DNA of 64,000 nt from Codonopsis lanceolata (Eukaryota; Streptophyta; Magnoliopsida; Asterales; Campanulaceae). Both the position numbers and the translations under genes were made by a program. The notes beneath the pieces are model-generated. The model searched no databases. It was not told the origin of the DNA and worked only from the letters and a program-made list of their open reading frames with translations. Positions 1-11,528 of the stretch are shown here, piece by piece. The stretch's first letter is position 1, and each line of letters opens with the position of its first letter. The stretch is taken from positions 70,469,990 to 70,533,989 of the forward strand of contig CM028384.1 in assembly GCA_013146195.2 (NCBI GenBank), read 5' to 3'.

Positions 1-2385
1 CCAACCGAACACAAAGGCTTCCTAGGCCGATTACAGTATATCAGCCGCTTTATCCGGCAGCTGACAACCACATGTGAGCCCCTCTTCAAAATCCTAAAGA
101 AAAATACTGACCAAGTCTGGGACGAAAAGTGCCAGCTAGCCTTCGAAAAAATAAAAGTCTATCTTACTAATCCCCCTGTGCTAGCTCCACCCCATACACA
201 TAAACCTCTCCTCATATATTTAACCGTCACAGACACGTTAGTAGGGGCTATGCTCGCCCAAGAAAAAGAAAATTCCTACATTGAAAACGTCATCTATTTC
301 ATAAGTAGGAAGCTGCAAGGAAGCGAGCTAAGCTATTCAGCCTTGGAGAAAAGCTGCACCGGCCTAGTCTGGGCCACTCAAAGGCTCAAAACCTATCTGC
401 AAGGACGGTCCATCAAGCTCATCTCCCTGATGGATCCTATAAAGTACATCTTCGGTAAGCCTTCACTATCCAGCCGACTGGCCAAGTGGTCCTTTCTTCT
501 CAACGAGTTTGACATAAACTATGTCACACTCAAATCCATCAAAGGCAGCGTGATTGCAGACCATTTAGCCGATCTGCCCTTAAAAGCCGAAGATGCGACT
601 GAGCCTGACTTACCTGACGAAGGTGTCTTGGAAATCACTGACCATGACACCAGCTGGCAGATGTTCTTTGACGGAGTCGCAAATAAAAGAGGCTTTGGCA
701 TAGGAATCTTGCTCATAGACCCAACCAATTCTCATACTCCACTGGCCATAAGGTTGGAATTCGAATGCTCAAATAATACGGCAGAGTATGAAGCCTGTAT
801 TGTTGGCCTAGAAGAAGCTCTCCAAAGGGGAGCCAAAGATCTCGAAGTATATAGAGACTCTGCCCTAATTATAAATCAAGTCGAAGGGAAATTGAGGACC
901 CAGGATCCCAGGTTGCAGCTCTATCATGCCAAACTAACAGCACTGGCCGCCCGATTTGACTTTATCTCGTTCCACTATCTGCCACGAGATAGAAATCAAT
1001 TCACCGATGCCTTGGCCACTCTGGCATCGCTAGTCCAAATTCCTGCAGAAACCCAAGTCCAACCTTTTGTAGTTGGGAAGAAGATCACGCCGGCATACTG
1101 CTTCAAAATTAATGCAGCCCCTGAAGCAGATCACGAACCCTGGTACACTGACATCCTAAATCTACTTCAGAAGGGAACCTATCCTCCTGGCCTGGACAAA
1201 AGAGGGAAAGTCTCCCTGCGGAGGTGGGCCTCAAAATTTGTATTCATCAGTGACAGCCTATATAAAAGGCACTATCAAGGCCTTAACTTATTATGTGTCG
1301 ATCAGGACAAGGCTGAGAAAATCATGGATCAACTACATGGCAGTACCTGCGGGCCCCACATGAATGGCCATATGCTGTCCAAGAAAGTCATCCGGCAGGG
1401 ATACTATTGGAGTATGTTTGAAACCGACTGTATTCGGTGGGTGCGTCATTGCGACAAGTGCCAACGTTTTGCAAATCTGCAACACGTGCCCCCGCACGTC
1501 CTATATAACTCCACAGCCCCATGGCCCTTCTCAACATGGGGAATCGACATCATATGCCAAATTCACCCGAAGGGATCCAATGACCATGAATATGTCCTAG
1601 TAGCCGTTGATTACTTCACGAAGTGGGTGGAAGTCTCTTCCTATAAAATCCTAAATGCCCGAAAGGTGTCTGAATTCATCCGGACCAAAATCATATATCG
1701 CTACGGAGTGCCTTTCGAAATAATCTCTGATAACGAGATGCATTTTGAAGGGGACGTGAACCGTCTACTTGACGAATTCAAGATCCAAAGGCATAAATCC
1801 TCCCCCTATCGGCCGCAAGCCAACGGGGCCGTTGAAGCAGCCAACAAAACACTTGAAAATATCATCAGAAAAATGACTGATATAGGTAGATACTGGCCAG
1901 AAAAATTTCCATTAGCCCTCTGGGGCTATCGCACTTCAGTCCGCACACCCACTGGGGCAACCCCCTATTCCTTAGCATATGGCATGGAGGCGGTGCTACC
2001 TATTGAAGTTGAAATATCATCATTAAGAGTGATGATGGAATCTGGCATAGCGGAAGTTGACTGGGTCAAAGGGCGATTTGAAGAATTAGCCCTATTTGAC
2101 GAACGACGCTTGTTAGCCCTGGAGCATACCCGAGCATATCAAAGGCGCATAGCCCTGGCCTTCAATAAAAAAGTCAAAGGTCGCGACATCCAACTTGGGG
2201 ACCTCTTACTTCGAGAAAAACCCCATAGTTATGTTGATACTAGGGGAAAATGGAAATCTCCATGGATGGGACCATATTTTGTCAAAGAGATCCGGTCAGG
2301 AGGTGTCGTACTCCTCACGAACCAAGAAGGAGAAAATCTCATTCAACCCTTCAATCTTGACAAGCTCAAAAGGTATTATGCTTGA
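1..2385 (+). CDS. Ty3/gypsy (Tat lineage) pol, C-terminal part: RT end, two RNase H domains, integrase
   Basis: The frame is already open at base 1, so this is the C-terminal part of a larger gag-pol; counting residues from the Met at 178 gives 735 aa with no internal stop. The first stretch (bases 1-180) is the end of the reverse transcriptase. It is followed by a gypsy-type RNase H whose first catalytic Asp position is Thr (LTVTD, residue 16). A second RNase H of archaeal type follows, with the complete set D165, E203, D227, D277. The integrase has a zinc site (H387, H398, C425, C428) and a DDE core (D457, D518, E553), ending in KLKRYYA. Two RNases H in tandem are known for the plant Tat lineage. 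The element would copy its RNA and insert the DNA in the nucleus. The frame is intact, so this copy is probably young. Gag, protease and the 5' LTR lie outside the window. Confidence 0.93.
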   Translation, partial: PTEHKGFLGRLQYISRFIRQLTTTCEPLFKILKKNTDQVWDEKCQLAFEKIKVYLTNPPVLAPPHTHKPLLIYLTVTDTLVGAMLAQEKENSYIENVIYFISRKLQGSELSYSALEKSCTGLVWATQRLKTYLQGRSIKLISLMDPIKYIFGKPSLSSRLAKWSFLLNEFDINYVTLKSIKGSVIADHLADLPLKAEDATEPDLPDEGVLEITDHDTSWQMFFDGVANKRGFGIGILLIDPTNSHTPLAIRLEFECSNNTAEYEACIVGLEEALQRGAKDLEVYRDSALIINQVEGKLRTQDPRLQLYHAKLTALAARFDFISFHYLPRDRNQFTDALATLASLVQIPAETQVQPFVVGKKITPAYCFKINAAPEADHEPWYTDILNLLQKGTYPPGLDKRGKVSLRRWASKFVFISDSLYKRHYQGLNLLCVDQDKAEKIMDQLHGSTCGPHMNGHMLSKKVIRQGYYWSMFETDCIRWVRHCDKCQRFANLQHVPPHVLYNSTAPWPFSTWGIDIICQIHPKGSNDHEYVLVAVDYFTKWVEVSSYKILNARKVSEFIRTKIIYRYGVPFEIISDNEMHFEGDVNRLLDEFKIQRHKSSPYRPQANGAVEAANKTLENIIRKMTDIGRYWPEKFPLALWGYRTSVRTPTGATPYSLAYGMEAVLPIEVEISSLRVMMESGIAEVDWVKGRFEELALFDERRLLALEHTRAYQRRIALAFNKKVKGRDIQLGDLLLREKPHSYVDTRGKWKSPWMGPYFVKEIRSGGVVLLTNQEGENLIQPFNLDKLKRYYA

Positions 2386-2421
2386 GCCAACTTATCTAGC
2401 AGGTGCTTCCCTCCCCAGCTC

Positions 2422-2544
2422 GCTAGACTGAAAACCCGAAAGGGCAGCCTAGGCAAAAATTAGAGCATAAAAAAAACAATAAAAATGAGAAATAAGGGTT
2501 TGCTAGGTTGAAAACCCGAAAGGTCAGTCAAGGCAAAAGCTAGA

Positions 2545-2548
<4 letters not shown>
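2422..2548 (+). repeat. Twin 47-bp motif after pol
   Basis: Two copies (2422-2467 and 2502-2548) share the core GAAAACCCGAAAGG, then AGGCAAAA and TAGAGCAT. They are spaced 80 bp apart with A-rich sequence between them. The duplication lies just 3' of the integrase stop and precedes the (AT)n run. Confidence 0.75.

Positions 2549-2577
<29 letters not shown>
2547..2577. repeat. (AT)n microsatellite
   Basis: Uninterrupted AT dinucleotides inside the 3' noncoding tail of the Tat element. Confidence 0.95.
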
Positions 2578-2580
<3 letters not shown>

Positions 2581-2760
2581 AAAAATCAGGAGAAAAAGAA
2601 GAGGGAAGACACTACTTGAATCCTCGGCATCCTACCTCCAGTCTTCAGCATGCGAGGGGCTCGACTAACAAAAGGAGAAAGAAAAACCACGACAAAAAAG
2701 CTCACATATAAAACACTAAAATATAAAATTACAAGTCCTAAGGTGCAACTTAGGAATAAT

Positions 2761-3840
2761 TGCTAAAGAAAGTATAGTCTTGCATAGTATAGACGTTACG
2801 GGTAGTAGTAGCCTTGTCGACTCATTGTGATTCTTAGGGAGTTTTCTTGGTTGAGTGTACTAGGTACACGAATTTTTTGGTCGCTATGATTGTTGTTTGC
2901 CAAGGTAATAGACCTTGTTACTTGGCCTGATTTTATTTAGTTATGTGCATTAGTTGTAGGAAACACCAACTTGATGTATTTACATTGTAGTATATTAAAT
3001 TCTCATTTCATAATTATTATCTCTTGTTCATTCATTTCATTAGCATAGGAGACTGTTTGAAGGATGATTAAAACTTTTTATTCATGAACCTTCGCATCCT
3101 TACGACGGAAGCTTTTGAAGCTAATTCAGTAGGTACCCTGAATTGGTGACCAAAAGGTATTCGTCGTTGGACTAGGATTGGTAAGAATTAAGTTAGAAAT
3201 TGACTATACCTATTACTAAATGGAATGGACAGAAATGGAATGAATTTTCAAAAACATTTCATTAATGTGCTCTTATGTGCTCTTACCCGCGATGGGGAAA
3301 TCGCGAGTGTGATTTTCATGGTTTGGAATGCCGATTTGATTATCTTTAATTTGTGTGCGAATTGCTCCATAGGCAATTATTATTTCTTTTAACTTAGAAT
3401 CTCTTGTGATTGAATTTCATGTTGTACACCGAGACAAATAGTTTCAGTCGTTGGATGTTGTAGTGTCCTTGAATGTGTTTTTATGTTAAAATTTGGGGTT
3501 ATGCTTACATGATTGTCATAATGTGTTCATATGTGTATTCGCGACTCAAGTATGAGTCATGTCATTTTCAATCTTAAGTGTTTGTTACTGTTGTGTCTAT
3601 TGAGAGTTCGTAGACGTTTGAATTTGGATTATTATAGTCCGACCTTCGTGTGCTTGGTTTAGTAGGTGGTGGTAGACTCGGAGATTCGAGTCCAGGTTGG
3701 TGGTTTTGAACTCGAGTGTTCACCCGGGATTAAGAGACACCGTAATCGTTGTCTCGATGTATTGTGGTTGAGTGTTAATCTAACATTGGTTCGTGTTATG
3801 GTTTAGAATTCGGGACGAATTCTTTTTAAGGTGGAATGAA
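2761..3840 (+). other. Noncoding 3' internal region with polypurine-type end (3806-3840)
   Basis: I see no protein similarity here. The last 35 bases (GAATTCGGGACGAATTC, then AAGGTGGAATGAA) look like the end of many plant Ty3/gypsy elements, where a GGACGAA-type motif and a polypurine tract stand directly before TGTGACACCCC of the 3' LTR. The internal coding region that should precede it is absent, so the element is truncated or a noncoding derivative. Confidence 0.5.
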
Positions 3841-4914
3841 TGTGACACCCCGATCCTTCGTTAGCTTGGTTTGCGTACCATACTCTTATTTCTCCTCTTG
3901 TTGATGATATGTTTGGGTTACGAGAGAGAGTCTAGATGGGTATGAGAGACCACATTAAGACCAAGACACTATTAAGATATGCCATATAGTTGTTGACTTG
4001 CTAAAGTCACAAGTCGTGACGACGATAGTCGGAATGCGACGCAATTGAGAGTTTGCTTGCGTTTTGCGTTCGCGACCTCGGTTTGATCTTAGACCTCTAC
4101 ATGATGATTGATTAACATGTTTATATGTATTATACTTCAAGTTGGAGGTGTTCCTTAAGTTTATTGATTAAGCTTTGGAGATGATTCGTCTCTTCGCGTA
4201 GTTCGGGAGCTTTGAGTCGCATAATCGTCTTTCGCAGTTCGGAGTTCTTACTCTCCTCGCAGTTGTTATCGCCTTTCCTTCGGAGTTCTTACTCTCCTAG
4301 TTGTTATTCAACTTTCTAGAAGTATTCAAGCTTCTTCATTAGCCCTTAGACTTTCCTAAAAGTCTCATTTCATTGCTCATTCAATTGCTAGTTCATACGT
4401 CGTTTCGGTTGCACGATGTTGCACCTCTTCCCGGTTTCGCTTCGAGCTGTTTTGGAGGTTGTTTGTGAGTGTTCTATGGGATTTCTAGACCTACTTTGAA
4501 TGGGGTTTGAACCTTGTTTGTTTTGGTTGAGTGTTTGGGGCCATTTGGGGTTGAATTCTAAGCTATTTTTGGTCTGAGAGGCTTACGGCCGCAAGGGGGA
4601 AAGACCTTGCCCCCGCAAGGTCAAAAGAAGAAAACACCAAGAAGGGCTGGAGAGCATGCGGTCGCATGCTATAGGACACCTTACGACCACAAGGTGCCCC
4701 GACCCTGTTTTGCCCTGTTTTATGATTTGACAAGAAATACCTATCCTACCCTCATCAAACCCCCTCTAAACCCTTCCTAACCTCCCATACTTAGCCCTAA
4801 TCATGTCCTAACATTAGTTGGAAGATAATTAAGGTTAGATTAGTGAGTGATTACTCCTAATATTTACTAATTGTACTAGGGAAATCCCTATTGTGCCCTC
4901 TTTACTTTTGGGGG

Positions 4915-4921
4915 TATAAAT
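4915..4921 (+). promoter_or_regulatory. TATA box of the long LTR
   Basis: TATAAAT in a GC-containing context about 1.07 kb into the LTR, followed by a pyrimidine-rich leader and a (GA)n run. This is the expected layout of U3 promoter followed by R. Confidence 0.55.
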
Positions 4922-4982
4922 ACCTAAACCCATTTGAGAATTCAGAAATCCTCTTCATTTCTCCCCATCCTTCATACGTATT

Positions 4983-5008
4983 AGAGAGAGAGAGAGAGAG
5001 AGAGAGAG
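4983..5008 (+). repeat. (AG)n microsatellite in the LTR leader
   Basis: Thirteen AG dinucleotides about 60 bp downstream of the LTR TATA box, so probably in the R/U5 part of the transcript. Confidence 0.9.
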
Positions 5009-7696
5009 TCCATGGGAGATTTGAAACCCTATCCCTTCCCTCTTCGATCCATGGAGATCCAACCGTCGGATTACCTTCAAACTTCGGATTCGTGAAGCCC
5101 TCGATGAGTAGAACAAGTTCACTGATCAGATTTTCATTCTTTGGAGTTTTCTTCCGAGCTAGGTAAGTTACCTTCTTTTGATTTTGGTTCATTGGCCCTA
5201 AGGAAAACAATCTATGTGCTATTTGTGGGCAATGAACACTTAATATGCCATACATGCTTATTTTGTGAGTTTTTGGAAGTATGAACTTGCTAATGTCTTG
5301 GGTAGGATGATTGAATGATATTGTGTGTTGGGAGAAATGGGTTATCTCTTTGTTAAGATTTTTATGAATTTTAGGGCTTGGGAGTTAAGCCCGAATTATT
5401 TTGGAATTTGTTATAATTGAAGTGGGTGAAATGTTGGGATTTATGGAATGTGTAAAGGATGAATCTTAATAGTAAGACTCAACAGAGTCATTATAAGTTC
5501 AATAATGTGTTAATGAACACGGTTGAAGTCCTACGACATTTGGGTTTTGTTTGACTATGATTATGAAGAGTTACATGGATTTTTAGGCTTGGGAATCAAG
5601 CCCGAATGAATTTTGGGATTTTGTTGTATATTTGAATAGAGTGTTAAATTGTGGGTTTATGAAGCACATAAAGAATTAAATGTAGAATTAAGACTCAACG
5701 GAGTCGTTGTAAGGTTAATAATATAATAATGAGCTTTGAGTTGAAACCCTACGATGTTCGGGTTTTGGTTGGTTCTGTTGTGCGCACCCGAGCATCTCGA
5801 ATTGTGTCCAATTGTGACACCCATGTTATGGATACTTATTGGGGATTATTTAGAGCGTGCTTGTTAGAGCACAGAGTATTAGAGACCAACCTAGGGTTTC
5901 GAGTACTTTTTAGTAATGATTATCGAATAAATTCTCTCTAGGGAATTTAGTCGCGTATACATGAAAACACTTGCGAGATTTGGACTACGGGGTAGTCTTG
6001 TCATTCATGAGAATGGTTTTGAGGATGTCAATTATATACGACGATTAGGACTATGGTTGAGTCTGGTATGCTTTATGTATAGACTAAACACTAAGTCTTG
6101 ATTTACAGTTGTTCTTAGACTAAATAATAGTCTTGGTTTAATCCTGAGTAGAGGACTATAGTAGACCTCATATTGTGATTTCTTGAGCTTATATGCTACT
6201 TTTGATTGGGTGATGACTTGAGGATTATGAGTACCTCAATATGTGGTTATTGGACTAAACTTATAAGTTAGTTGGATTTGTTAAGTACGTGCAAATATGT
6301 GCATTGTTCAATTGGTGTGTAGAGCTTTATGACCTACTTGATTTGATGAGTCCGCCCTTGTCGGACTTGGTTCTTGTTTGAGAATGCAATTAAATATCTA
6401 CTTGTGCATTGCATAAAAGTCCAGCTGGCATTATTTGGATTGATTTTTCTATCAGGGTGAGACGATACATCGTATATAAGAATCGTATGATTCGTATTCG
6501 CTATGGATCGCCGCACCTGGGACCTCACACACCCCTCCATTGTTGGCCGCAATGAGGAAGTAGCCCCTTTGCCGTATCAATACGTGCCGCATTGGCTAGC
6601 TATTTAAATCGAGTAGGTTCTTGATACGAGTCGATGTAATCATAGAGCATCGATGGCACGAACCAGTTTAACATTGTGTATTGCAGGAGCAACACAACGA
6701 CACTAGTTGGGTATATTCTCTAACCCTTATGTGGCTTACTATAAGCATTTATATGAAAAATTATGTGCTATATGATTTATGAAGTTTATGTACCTTGATG
6801 ACTTAATACAAGTTTATTGTTGGTATACTATTAAGATGCCATGATTTCATACATGCTTGTGCATTATGTCATGCCATGTCATGCTATGCCATACAGTTCC
6901 ATTTAGTAGCTTACTGGGTCATTATGACTCATTCGTGTGTTTGTTTTCCTTAGTTTGTGCAGTGAGCTCGTTAGCACGCGTTGCGGTCGTGGATTAGTGA
7001 TTTCTAGCAGGTGGTCTTCCGGGCAATAGCTTGGATTTATTATTATTGTTATTATTTATCTTGTGAGGCACGGATGTAAAGTTATGTAAACTTTACTTGG
7101 GTAGTTATGTTGGTATTTCATTGATGTTTTATTTTTGGGAGCCGGCTAGTATGGTCGGGTTGTTGTATTTATTTAGAAGTTTATTCCGTTGTCTTCCCGA
7201 GCAAGGTTTTAGCTCGCATATTCTAGTATTGTTGTTGTTATCTCAGTCAAGTTTAGTCGTGAGATTTCGGGTTAGTTGTCTTGTATTTAATTTCTTATTC
7301 TTTTAGATGATTTGTCCCTCCGGTATGTGATAGCCGTTGAGTGGTTGTTTATCAGGTTGGGATCTTGTTGGTTCTCCGGCCTTTGGTTGCCGATGGTTTG
7401 TTGCCCGTGTGCAATGTTGCGTCACGTGTGTCGTAGATTTGTCGAGAGATAGTTATCTCTCAGCCTTGCATTCCCTGGTTTAGGAATTACGACTTGGGTT
7501 CCACTTATGATTTGCTTCCGCAGATTTTTGTTTTGTTATCCCGTATTGCCGTTATGGTTTTATATTTCTGTTTAGAGCTTGTTGGCTCAACTGTCGACTC
7601 GCACCATTATGCTTAGCAGGTGCTTGTCCGTCTCTTAGCTAGTCTTGGTGGCACGACCTTGGGATTCCGCATTGGAGTCCGGGTCGGGTCGCCACA

Positions 7697-8474
7697 TCTC
7701 TAATAATCACCTTTAATGCAATTGTTTTTAAGAAATGCTACTTACAATTAGATTTAATTATAAGATATGATTATAAAAATTAATCCAATAGTAAAATCAT
7801 ATTTTGAATTCATGCTGTAAAGTTTTAGAGTATGTTATGTAAGACCGTTTTATGGATCTTAATTCGTAAAATAAAACACCACTCTCTCACAACGTAAGAC
7901 ATCAATACACTGTGGATCATGTTACATAAAACACCCGTAAAACCATTTTTCGTATGCTTTTGCCAAAGTCTTAATACATTTTGCCTACCAATAACAATTG
8001 ATTCTAAATATTTATTCAGAATCAATTAAAATTGATTATCAATTCAACACCTATTAATTTTTTTATTAAAAATATTGTTTAAATTAAATTAATATTTTTT
8101 CATAGTAATGAAGTATTTCATATTATCTAAAATATTGGTAGATAAATTCTTTTATGAATAAATTTGTTTATAATGAAACATGAAATGAGCCATCAAATTT
8201 TCCATAGAAAAAATAGAAACAAAAAGTCTTGTTTGTTGATATGTTATGAATTAAAAAGTAACTTGCTTTGAAATAAGAAGTATATTGCTCAACATAAAAT
8301 GACAAGTTATTATTTAAAGGGTAGTTTTATCAAAACATACATTAATTTAACATAAGAATTAATAATATAGTAGATAAGTAAAAAATATCGTAAAGATAAC
8401 ATAATCATCACTTTTGACTTTTACTTATCATTTAAAAATATATATTTTTCTTTAACACCATCCATTGACTTAGA
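7697..8474. other. AT-rich intergenic sequence, nothing recognised
   Basis: Very AT-rich, no codon-like ORF, no repeat structure that I could support. Confidence 0.6.
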
Positions 8475-9344
8475 CCATGTCTGTTATCGCGTTTTGGAGG
8501 AAAACGCTACTCCAACCGCTCCGTTTTAGCCATCAGAGTGTATCAATGTCATGGTTATGGAACGCGGCGTTTTGTAGAACGCTGCGTTTATGGATCGCCA
8601 GAAATTATAGCTTTTTCAAAAACACCATAAGAAAACGCTCACCTCCCAGAGCTGGTCCCAAAATACCCCTGCATTTTCCTTCATTTATCTCCTCCCTTGC
8701 GTTCTTCTTCTTGATTGTGAAATTAACACAGCCTAGAAATATACCCACCTCTTTCTTTCCTCAAGCTACTACCTTCAAAATGAAGGAGATGATCGGGGGA
8801 GGAGGAGATGAGGAGGCAAGGGGAAATGGAGGAGGGATTGGATTTGGAGAGAGAGCCTAGAGAGGGAGGAGTGCGGAGGCGAGAGAGATAAAGTATGATA
8901 TGTTGAGAAAGAAAGAGAGAAATAGGGATTGGATTTGAGGAAATAGAGACTGATGTGTAGAAAAAGAAAGGGAGAGAGAGGGGCCGAAGGAGGCGACTGA
9001 ATCCCAAAAAAAAAAAGGGCTCTCTTTGAATGTTAAAGTGAGTTTGGGGAAATGGAGGATAAGTGATATTTTGGGTTGGGAAATTTGAGAAAGAAAAAAT
9101 ATCTACCATTAGGCAATTTATATTTTCAAATTACCCTTTAGCTTTCTCTTTTATTTATTTCTTCCCCTTTTTCTTATTTAAATTTAAATACATTATTTGT
9201 AACTTTGACACAAAATTTACTTTTTGGTATTCATATTTTCTTGAGTTTTACAATTTATATAATGAAATCCAATTGTTAGATTTAAAATTTTAATCTTGTA
9301 AATTGTAATTTGATCATAATTTTAATATTTTAGATTATTAGATG

Positions 9345-9376
<32 letters not shown>

Positions 9377-9580
9377 AGTTTTTCTCACATGATTCTCAAT
9401 CGTGTTTATTTACGATGGATCAAAGCGTATAACTGTCTTTTTGACAATTATTCAAGTTTATTAAAATAGCATTTAGAAATTACATACCAAACGTATTTGT
9501 AAAGAAATCACAATGTTTTGAAACTATTATATTTTAAAACTGTTGCGTTTTAAAAACGTTGCACCAAACGGACCTTTAGT
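8475..9580. mobile_element. Possible hAT-like non-autonomous element
   Basis: The right end reads CGTTGCACCAAACGGACC, the reverse of the GGTCCGTTTGGTGCAACG termini common in plant hAT-like MITEs. The left end (near 8475) has a related GTCTGTTATCGCGTTTTGG. Both ends carry repeated ACGTT/GCGTTTT motifs. The inverted repeats are poor and I found no target duplication. The middle is purine-rich low-complexity sequence and holds an (AT)n run at 9350-9376. Confidence 0.3.
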
Positions 9581-9853
9581 CTAGATTTACCTACCAACAC
9601 ATAAGAGTAGTAGTACATAGGCATAAATAGGTGTCTGTCTATTTATTGTGTGTGCCCTCTTTCCTTTCTAGTCAACTATATTCAATTTCATAGTTCTTTA
9701 ATGGCAATAACTTATTAAAGACGATTTTGCGATGAATCTTTTTAACCTGATTCATTATGGAATCATTTGATTTAGTTTATTGATATGTGCTGATGACTTA
9801 TTATTTATGACTAATAACTTATTACTTATGACTTATGACTGATGACTAATGAC

Positions 9854-10048
9854 GGGTGATGTTTGATTTAGCTTTTTAAAAGTGCTTATTAGGTTTCATA
9901 AGTTAATGTGTGTGTGTGTGTGTTTGATTAATAAATTGAAATAGTGCTGAAATAAAATAATATTAATATTAATATGATTATGATTATGATTATGATTATG
10001 ATTATGATTATGATTATGATTATGATTATGATTATGATTATGATTATG

Positions 10049-10098
<50 letters not shown>

Positions 10099-10343
10099 AT
10101 GAGGGTAGTTTTGGAATATGAAAATTTTATTTAATGGCACTGTTCATCCGTTTTTTTTTTATATCTAATAAGTCTTCAACACCAGCTCTAATGCTTATGA
10201 CTTATAAGGTGAGTTGTGCTTTAGTTGATTTGTACTCTATTTATGATTTATTACTCCACATTTGAAATCAAACACTCTCTAAATGACTTATGAGAAGTCA
10301 TAAGCCATAAACACTAACACATAAGCAACATCAAACATGGCCT
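9854..10343. mobile_element. MITE with compound microsatellite
   Basis: Left end GGGTGATGTTTGAT and right end ATCAAACATGGCCT are inverted copies (AGGCCATGTTTGAT). Subterminal TTATGACTTAT/ATAAGTCATAAG motifs recur on both sides. It could be hAT- or Tourist-like; no clear target duplication was seen. A (TG)n run (9907-9923), a TTATGA hexamer array (about 9973-10048) and a (TTA)n run (about 10049-10097) fill the interior. Confidence 0.5.
9973..10097. repeat. Compound microsatellite: hexamer array passing into (TTA)n
   Basis: About a dozen TTATGA hexamers followed directly by some 16 TTA trinucleotides. The trinucleotide could have arisen by loss of the G from the hexamer. On the minus strand it reads as poly-isoleucine, which is not a gene. 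Confidence 0.9.
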
Positions 10344-10418
10344 ATGTATTGATGGGGGTTAAGCTTTGAGAGAGTTAAGTTTCATCCTACAAATTAGGAT
10401 CCCTAAAACGGTCTTATA

Positions 10419-11123
10419 TGGTGACGTGACAAAAATTTAGCTTGAGCTGTTCGTTTGATGCGTAGGACATATGAGCTTGATTGTATGGATTGATCTGCTT
10501 CCCTGAACCTGTCTAAGAACACGAAAACACCTTAGTTAGAGTACAAGGTTTGGCCTCGTGAAACCACTCCAACGTGAGAGTAAGTAACATGTGAGTAAAA
10601 AGAGAATTTGACAAAGGTTTGAGGCTCAAGAAAGTGTATGTACCTAGTTTAAGGTTTATATAGGGGTATTTATAGGCCCCTGATGACATAAAATCCTTGT
10701 GTGATTCACTTCCACAGTTATCTAGTAGATTTAATAGGAAACTCCTAAATTATAGGCGTGAGAAGCGACTAACCGCGAGAATGTCGAAGCAGATAAAATA
10801 AATGTTCTGTTCAGATAAGGAAACCTTTGACCTATCTTGGAGAGCAAGTCTTTGAGATTCCCTGCTCAATACTTGTCCGGGCGAGCATGACTTTACCTGG
10901 CTATGTGATGTAAGTCTGATGATTATGAATGTGATTCCCGGGCATGACCCCCTGATCAGGCAGGCAAGGCCGGTGCTCGACCAGACTTAGACGAAATATA
11001 TATGTTTCTTTACTCCAGTGTATTGCTAGCTCTATCCGCTAAGTCGTTAGGTCCCCCGCTAATCGAACTCGTAACTGTCATGTGGTGGTCGCTCGTGACC
11101 AGGTTTGGACCGAACACATCACA
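10419..11123 (-). mobile_element. LTR remnant on the minus strand
   Basis: Read on the minus strand it starts TGTGATGTGTTCGGTCC and ends near GTCACGTCACCA. It has a good TATA box (TATAAATA at 10668-10675 on the minus strand) and GC-richer composition than its flanks. I found no primer binding site, internal region or matching target duplication, so it is probably a solo or truncated LTR of an unplaced gypsy element. The ends are approximate. Confidence 0.35.
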
Positions 11124-11528
11124 GGGTATCTACTCTTCTCTAATATAGATACTTCTCCATTCTTACAATTTATTTGTTTGTTCTTACTTTATTTACTTTT
11201 TCAGCGTTTTACACACACTTTTACTATTTTACTCATGCTTTCGTTACTACTTTAATGGTGAACCTCACTTACACGTGGATTTCAACTGAAATACATAACA
11301 TATCAATAGTTATAATAAAGTTAATCAGCGATTCATTGATATATGTGTTGAGTCAAATAAGACTTTTTTTTTTTTTTGGGAACAAGAGAGTACCTGAGAT
11401 GATGTCAATATCCATCTATAAAAATAAGTGTAACACTTCCATTCATTGCCAAGGAAATTTTACAAACCAAAACCCACAAGAATTAAAGAAGTAAATGAAA
11501 GGAGAAATATAGAGGCGTGGTTGAATAT
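11124..11528. other. Intergenic; 3' flank of the 11.5-kb gene
   Basis: AT-rich, with a poly-T run near 11370. The last part should hold the 3' UTR of the minus-strand gene that ends at 11529. No canonical AATAAA was noted. Confidence 0.4.

Larger units (their letters stand above)
2386..2760 (+). other. 3' noncoding tail of the Tat element
   Basis: No coding potential. It directly follows the integrase stop and carries a duplicated motif and an AT microsatellite (listed separately). Purine-rich stretches such as the one around 2585-2610 could contain the polypurine tract, but no convincing LTR start (TG) follows, so the 3' LTR is missing or not recognisable. Confidence 0.5.
3841..7696 (+). 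mobile_element. Long (3.86 kb) 3' LTR of a Ty3/gypsy element
   Basis: It starts TGTGACACCCCGA and ends TCGGGTCGCCACA; read in reverse complement the end is TGTGGCGACCCGA, so the two ends form the short inverted repeats expected of an LTR. A polypurine-like sequence stands before it and no primer binding site follows, which makes it a 3' LTR in plus orientation. The flanking 5-mers (ATGAA and TCTCT) differ, so it is not a simple solo LTR. A TATA box near 4915 fits the U3/R boundary. Very long LTRs occur in Tekay/Del-type chromoviruses. The ORFs in it have no recognisable products. Confidence 0.7.

Noticed and set aside
3130..3160. Primer binding site near GGTGACCAAAAGG
   Set aside because: No LTR end in front of it and no match to a known plant primer tRNA that I can support.
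5729..7306. Short ORFs of about 70 codons in the long LTR
   Set aside because: No recognisable product and no conservation argument; LTR sequence explains the region.
8723..9109. 128-aa ORF on the minus strand
   Set aside because: Lies in a GA-rich low-complexity tract inside a probable DNA transposon; Ser/Pro/Leu bias is explained by base composition.
9928..10140. Poly-isoleucine ORF
   Set aside because: Translation of a TTATGA/TTA microsatellite.
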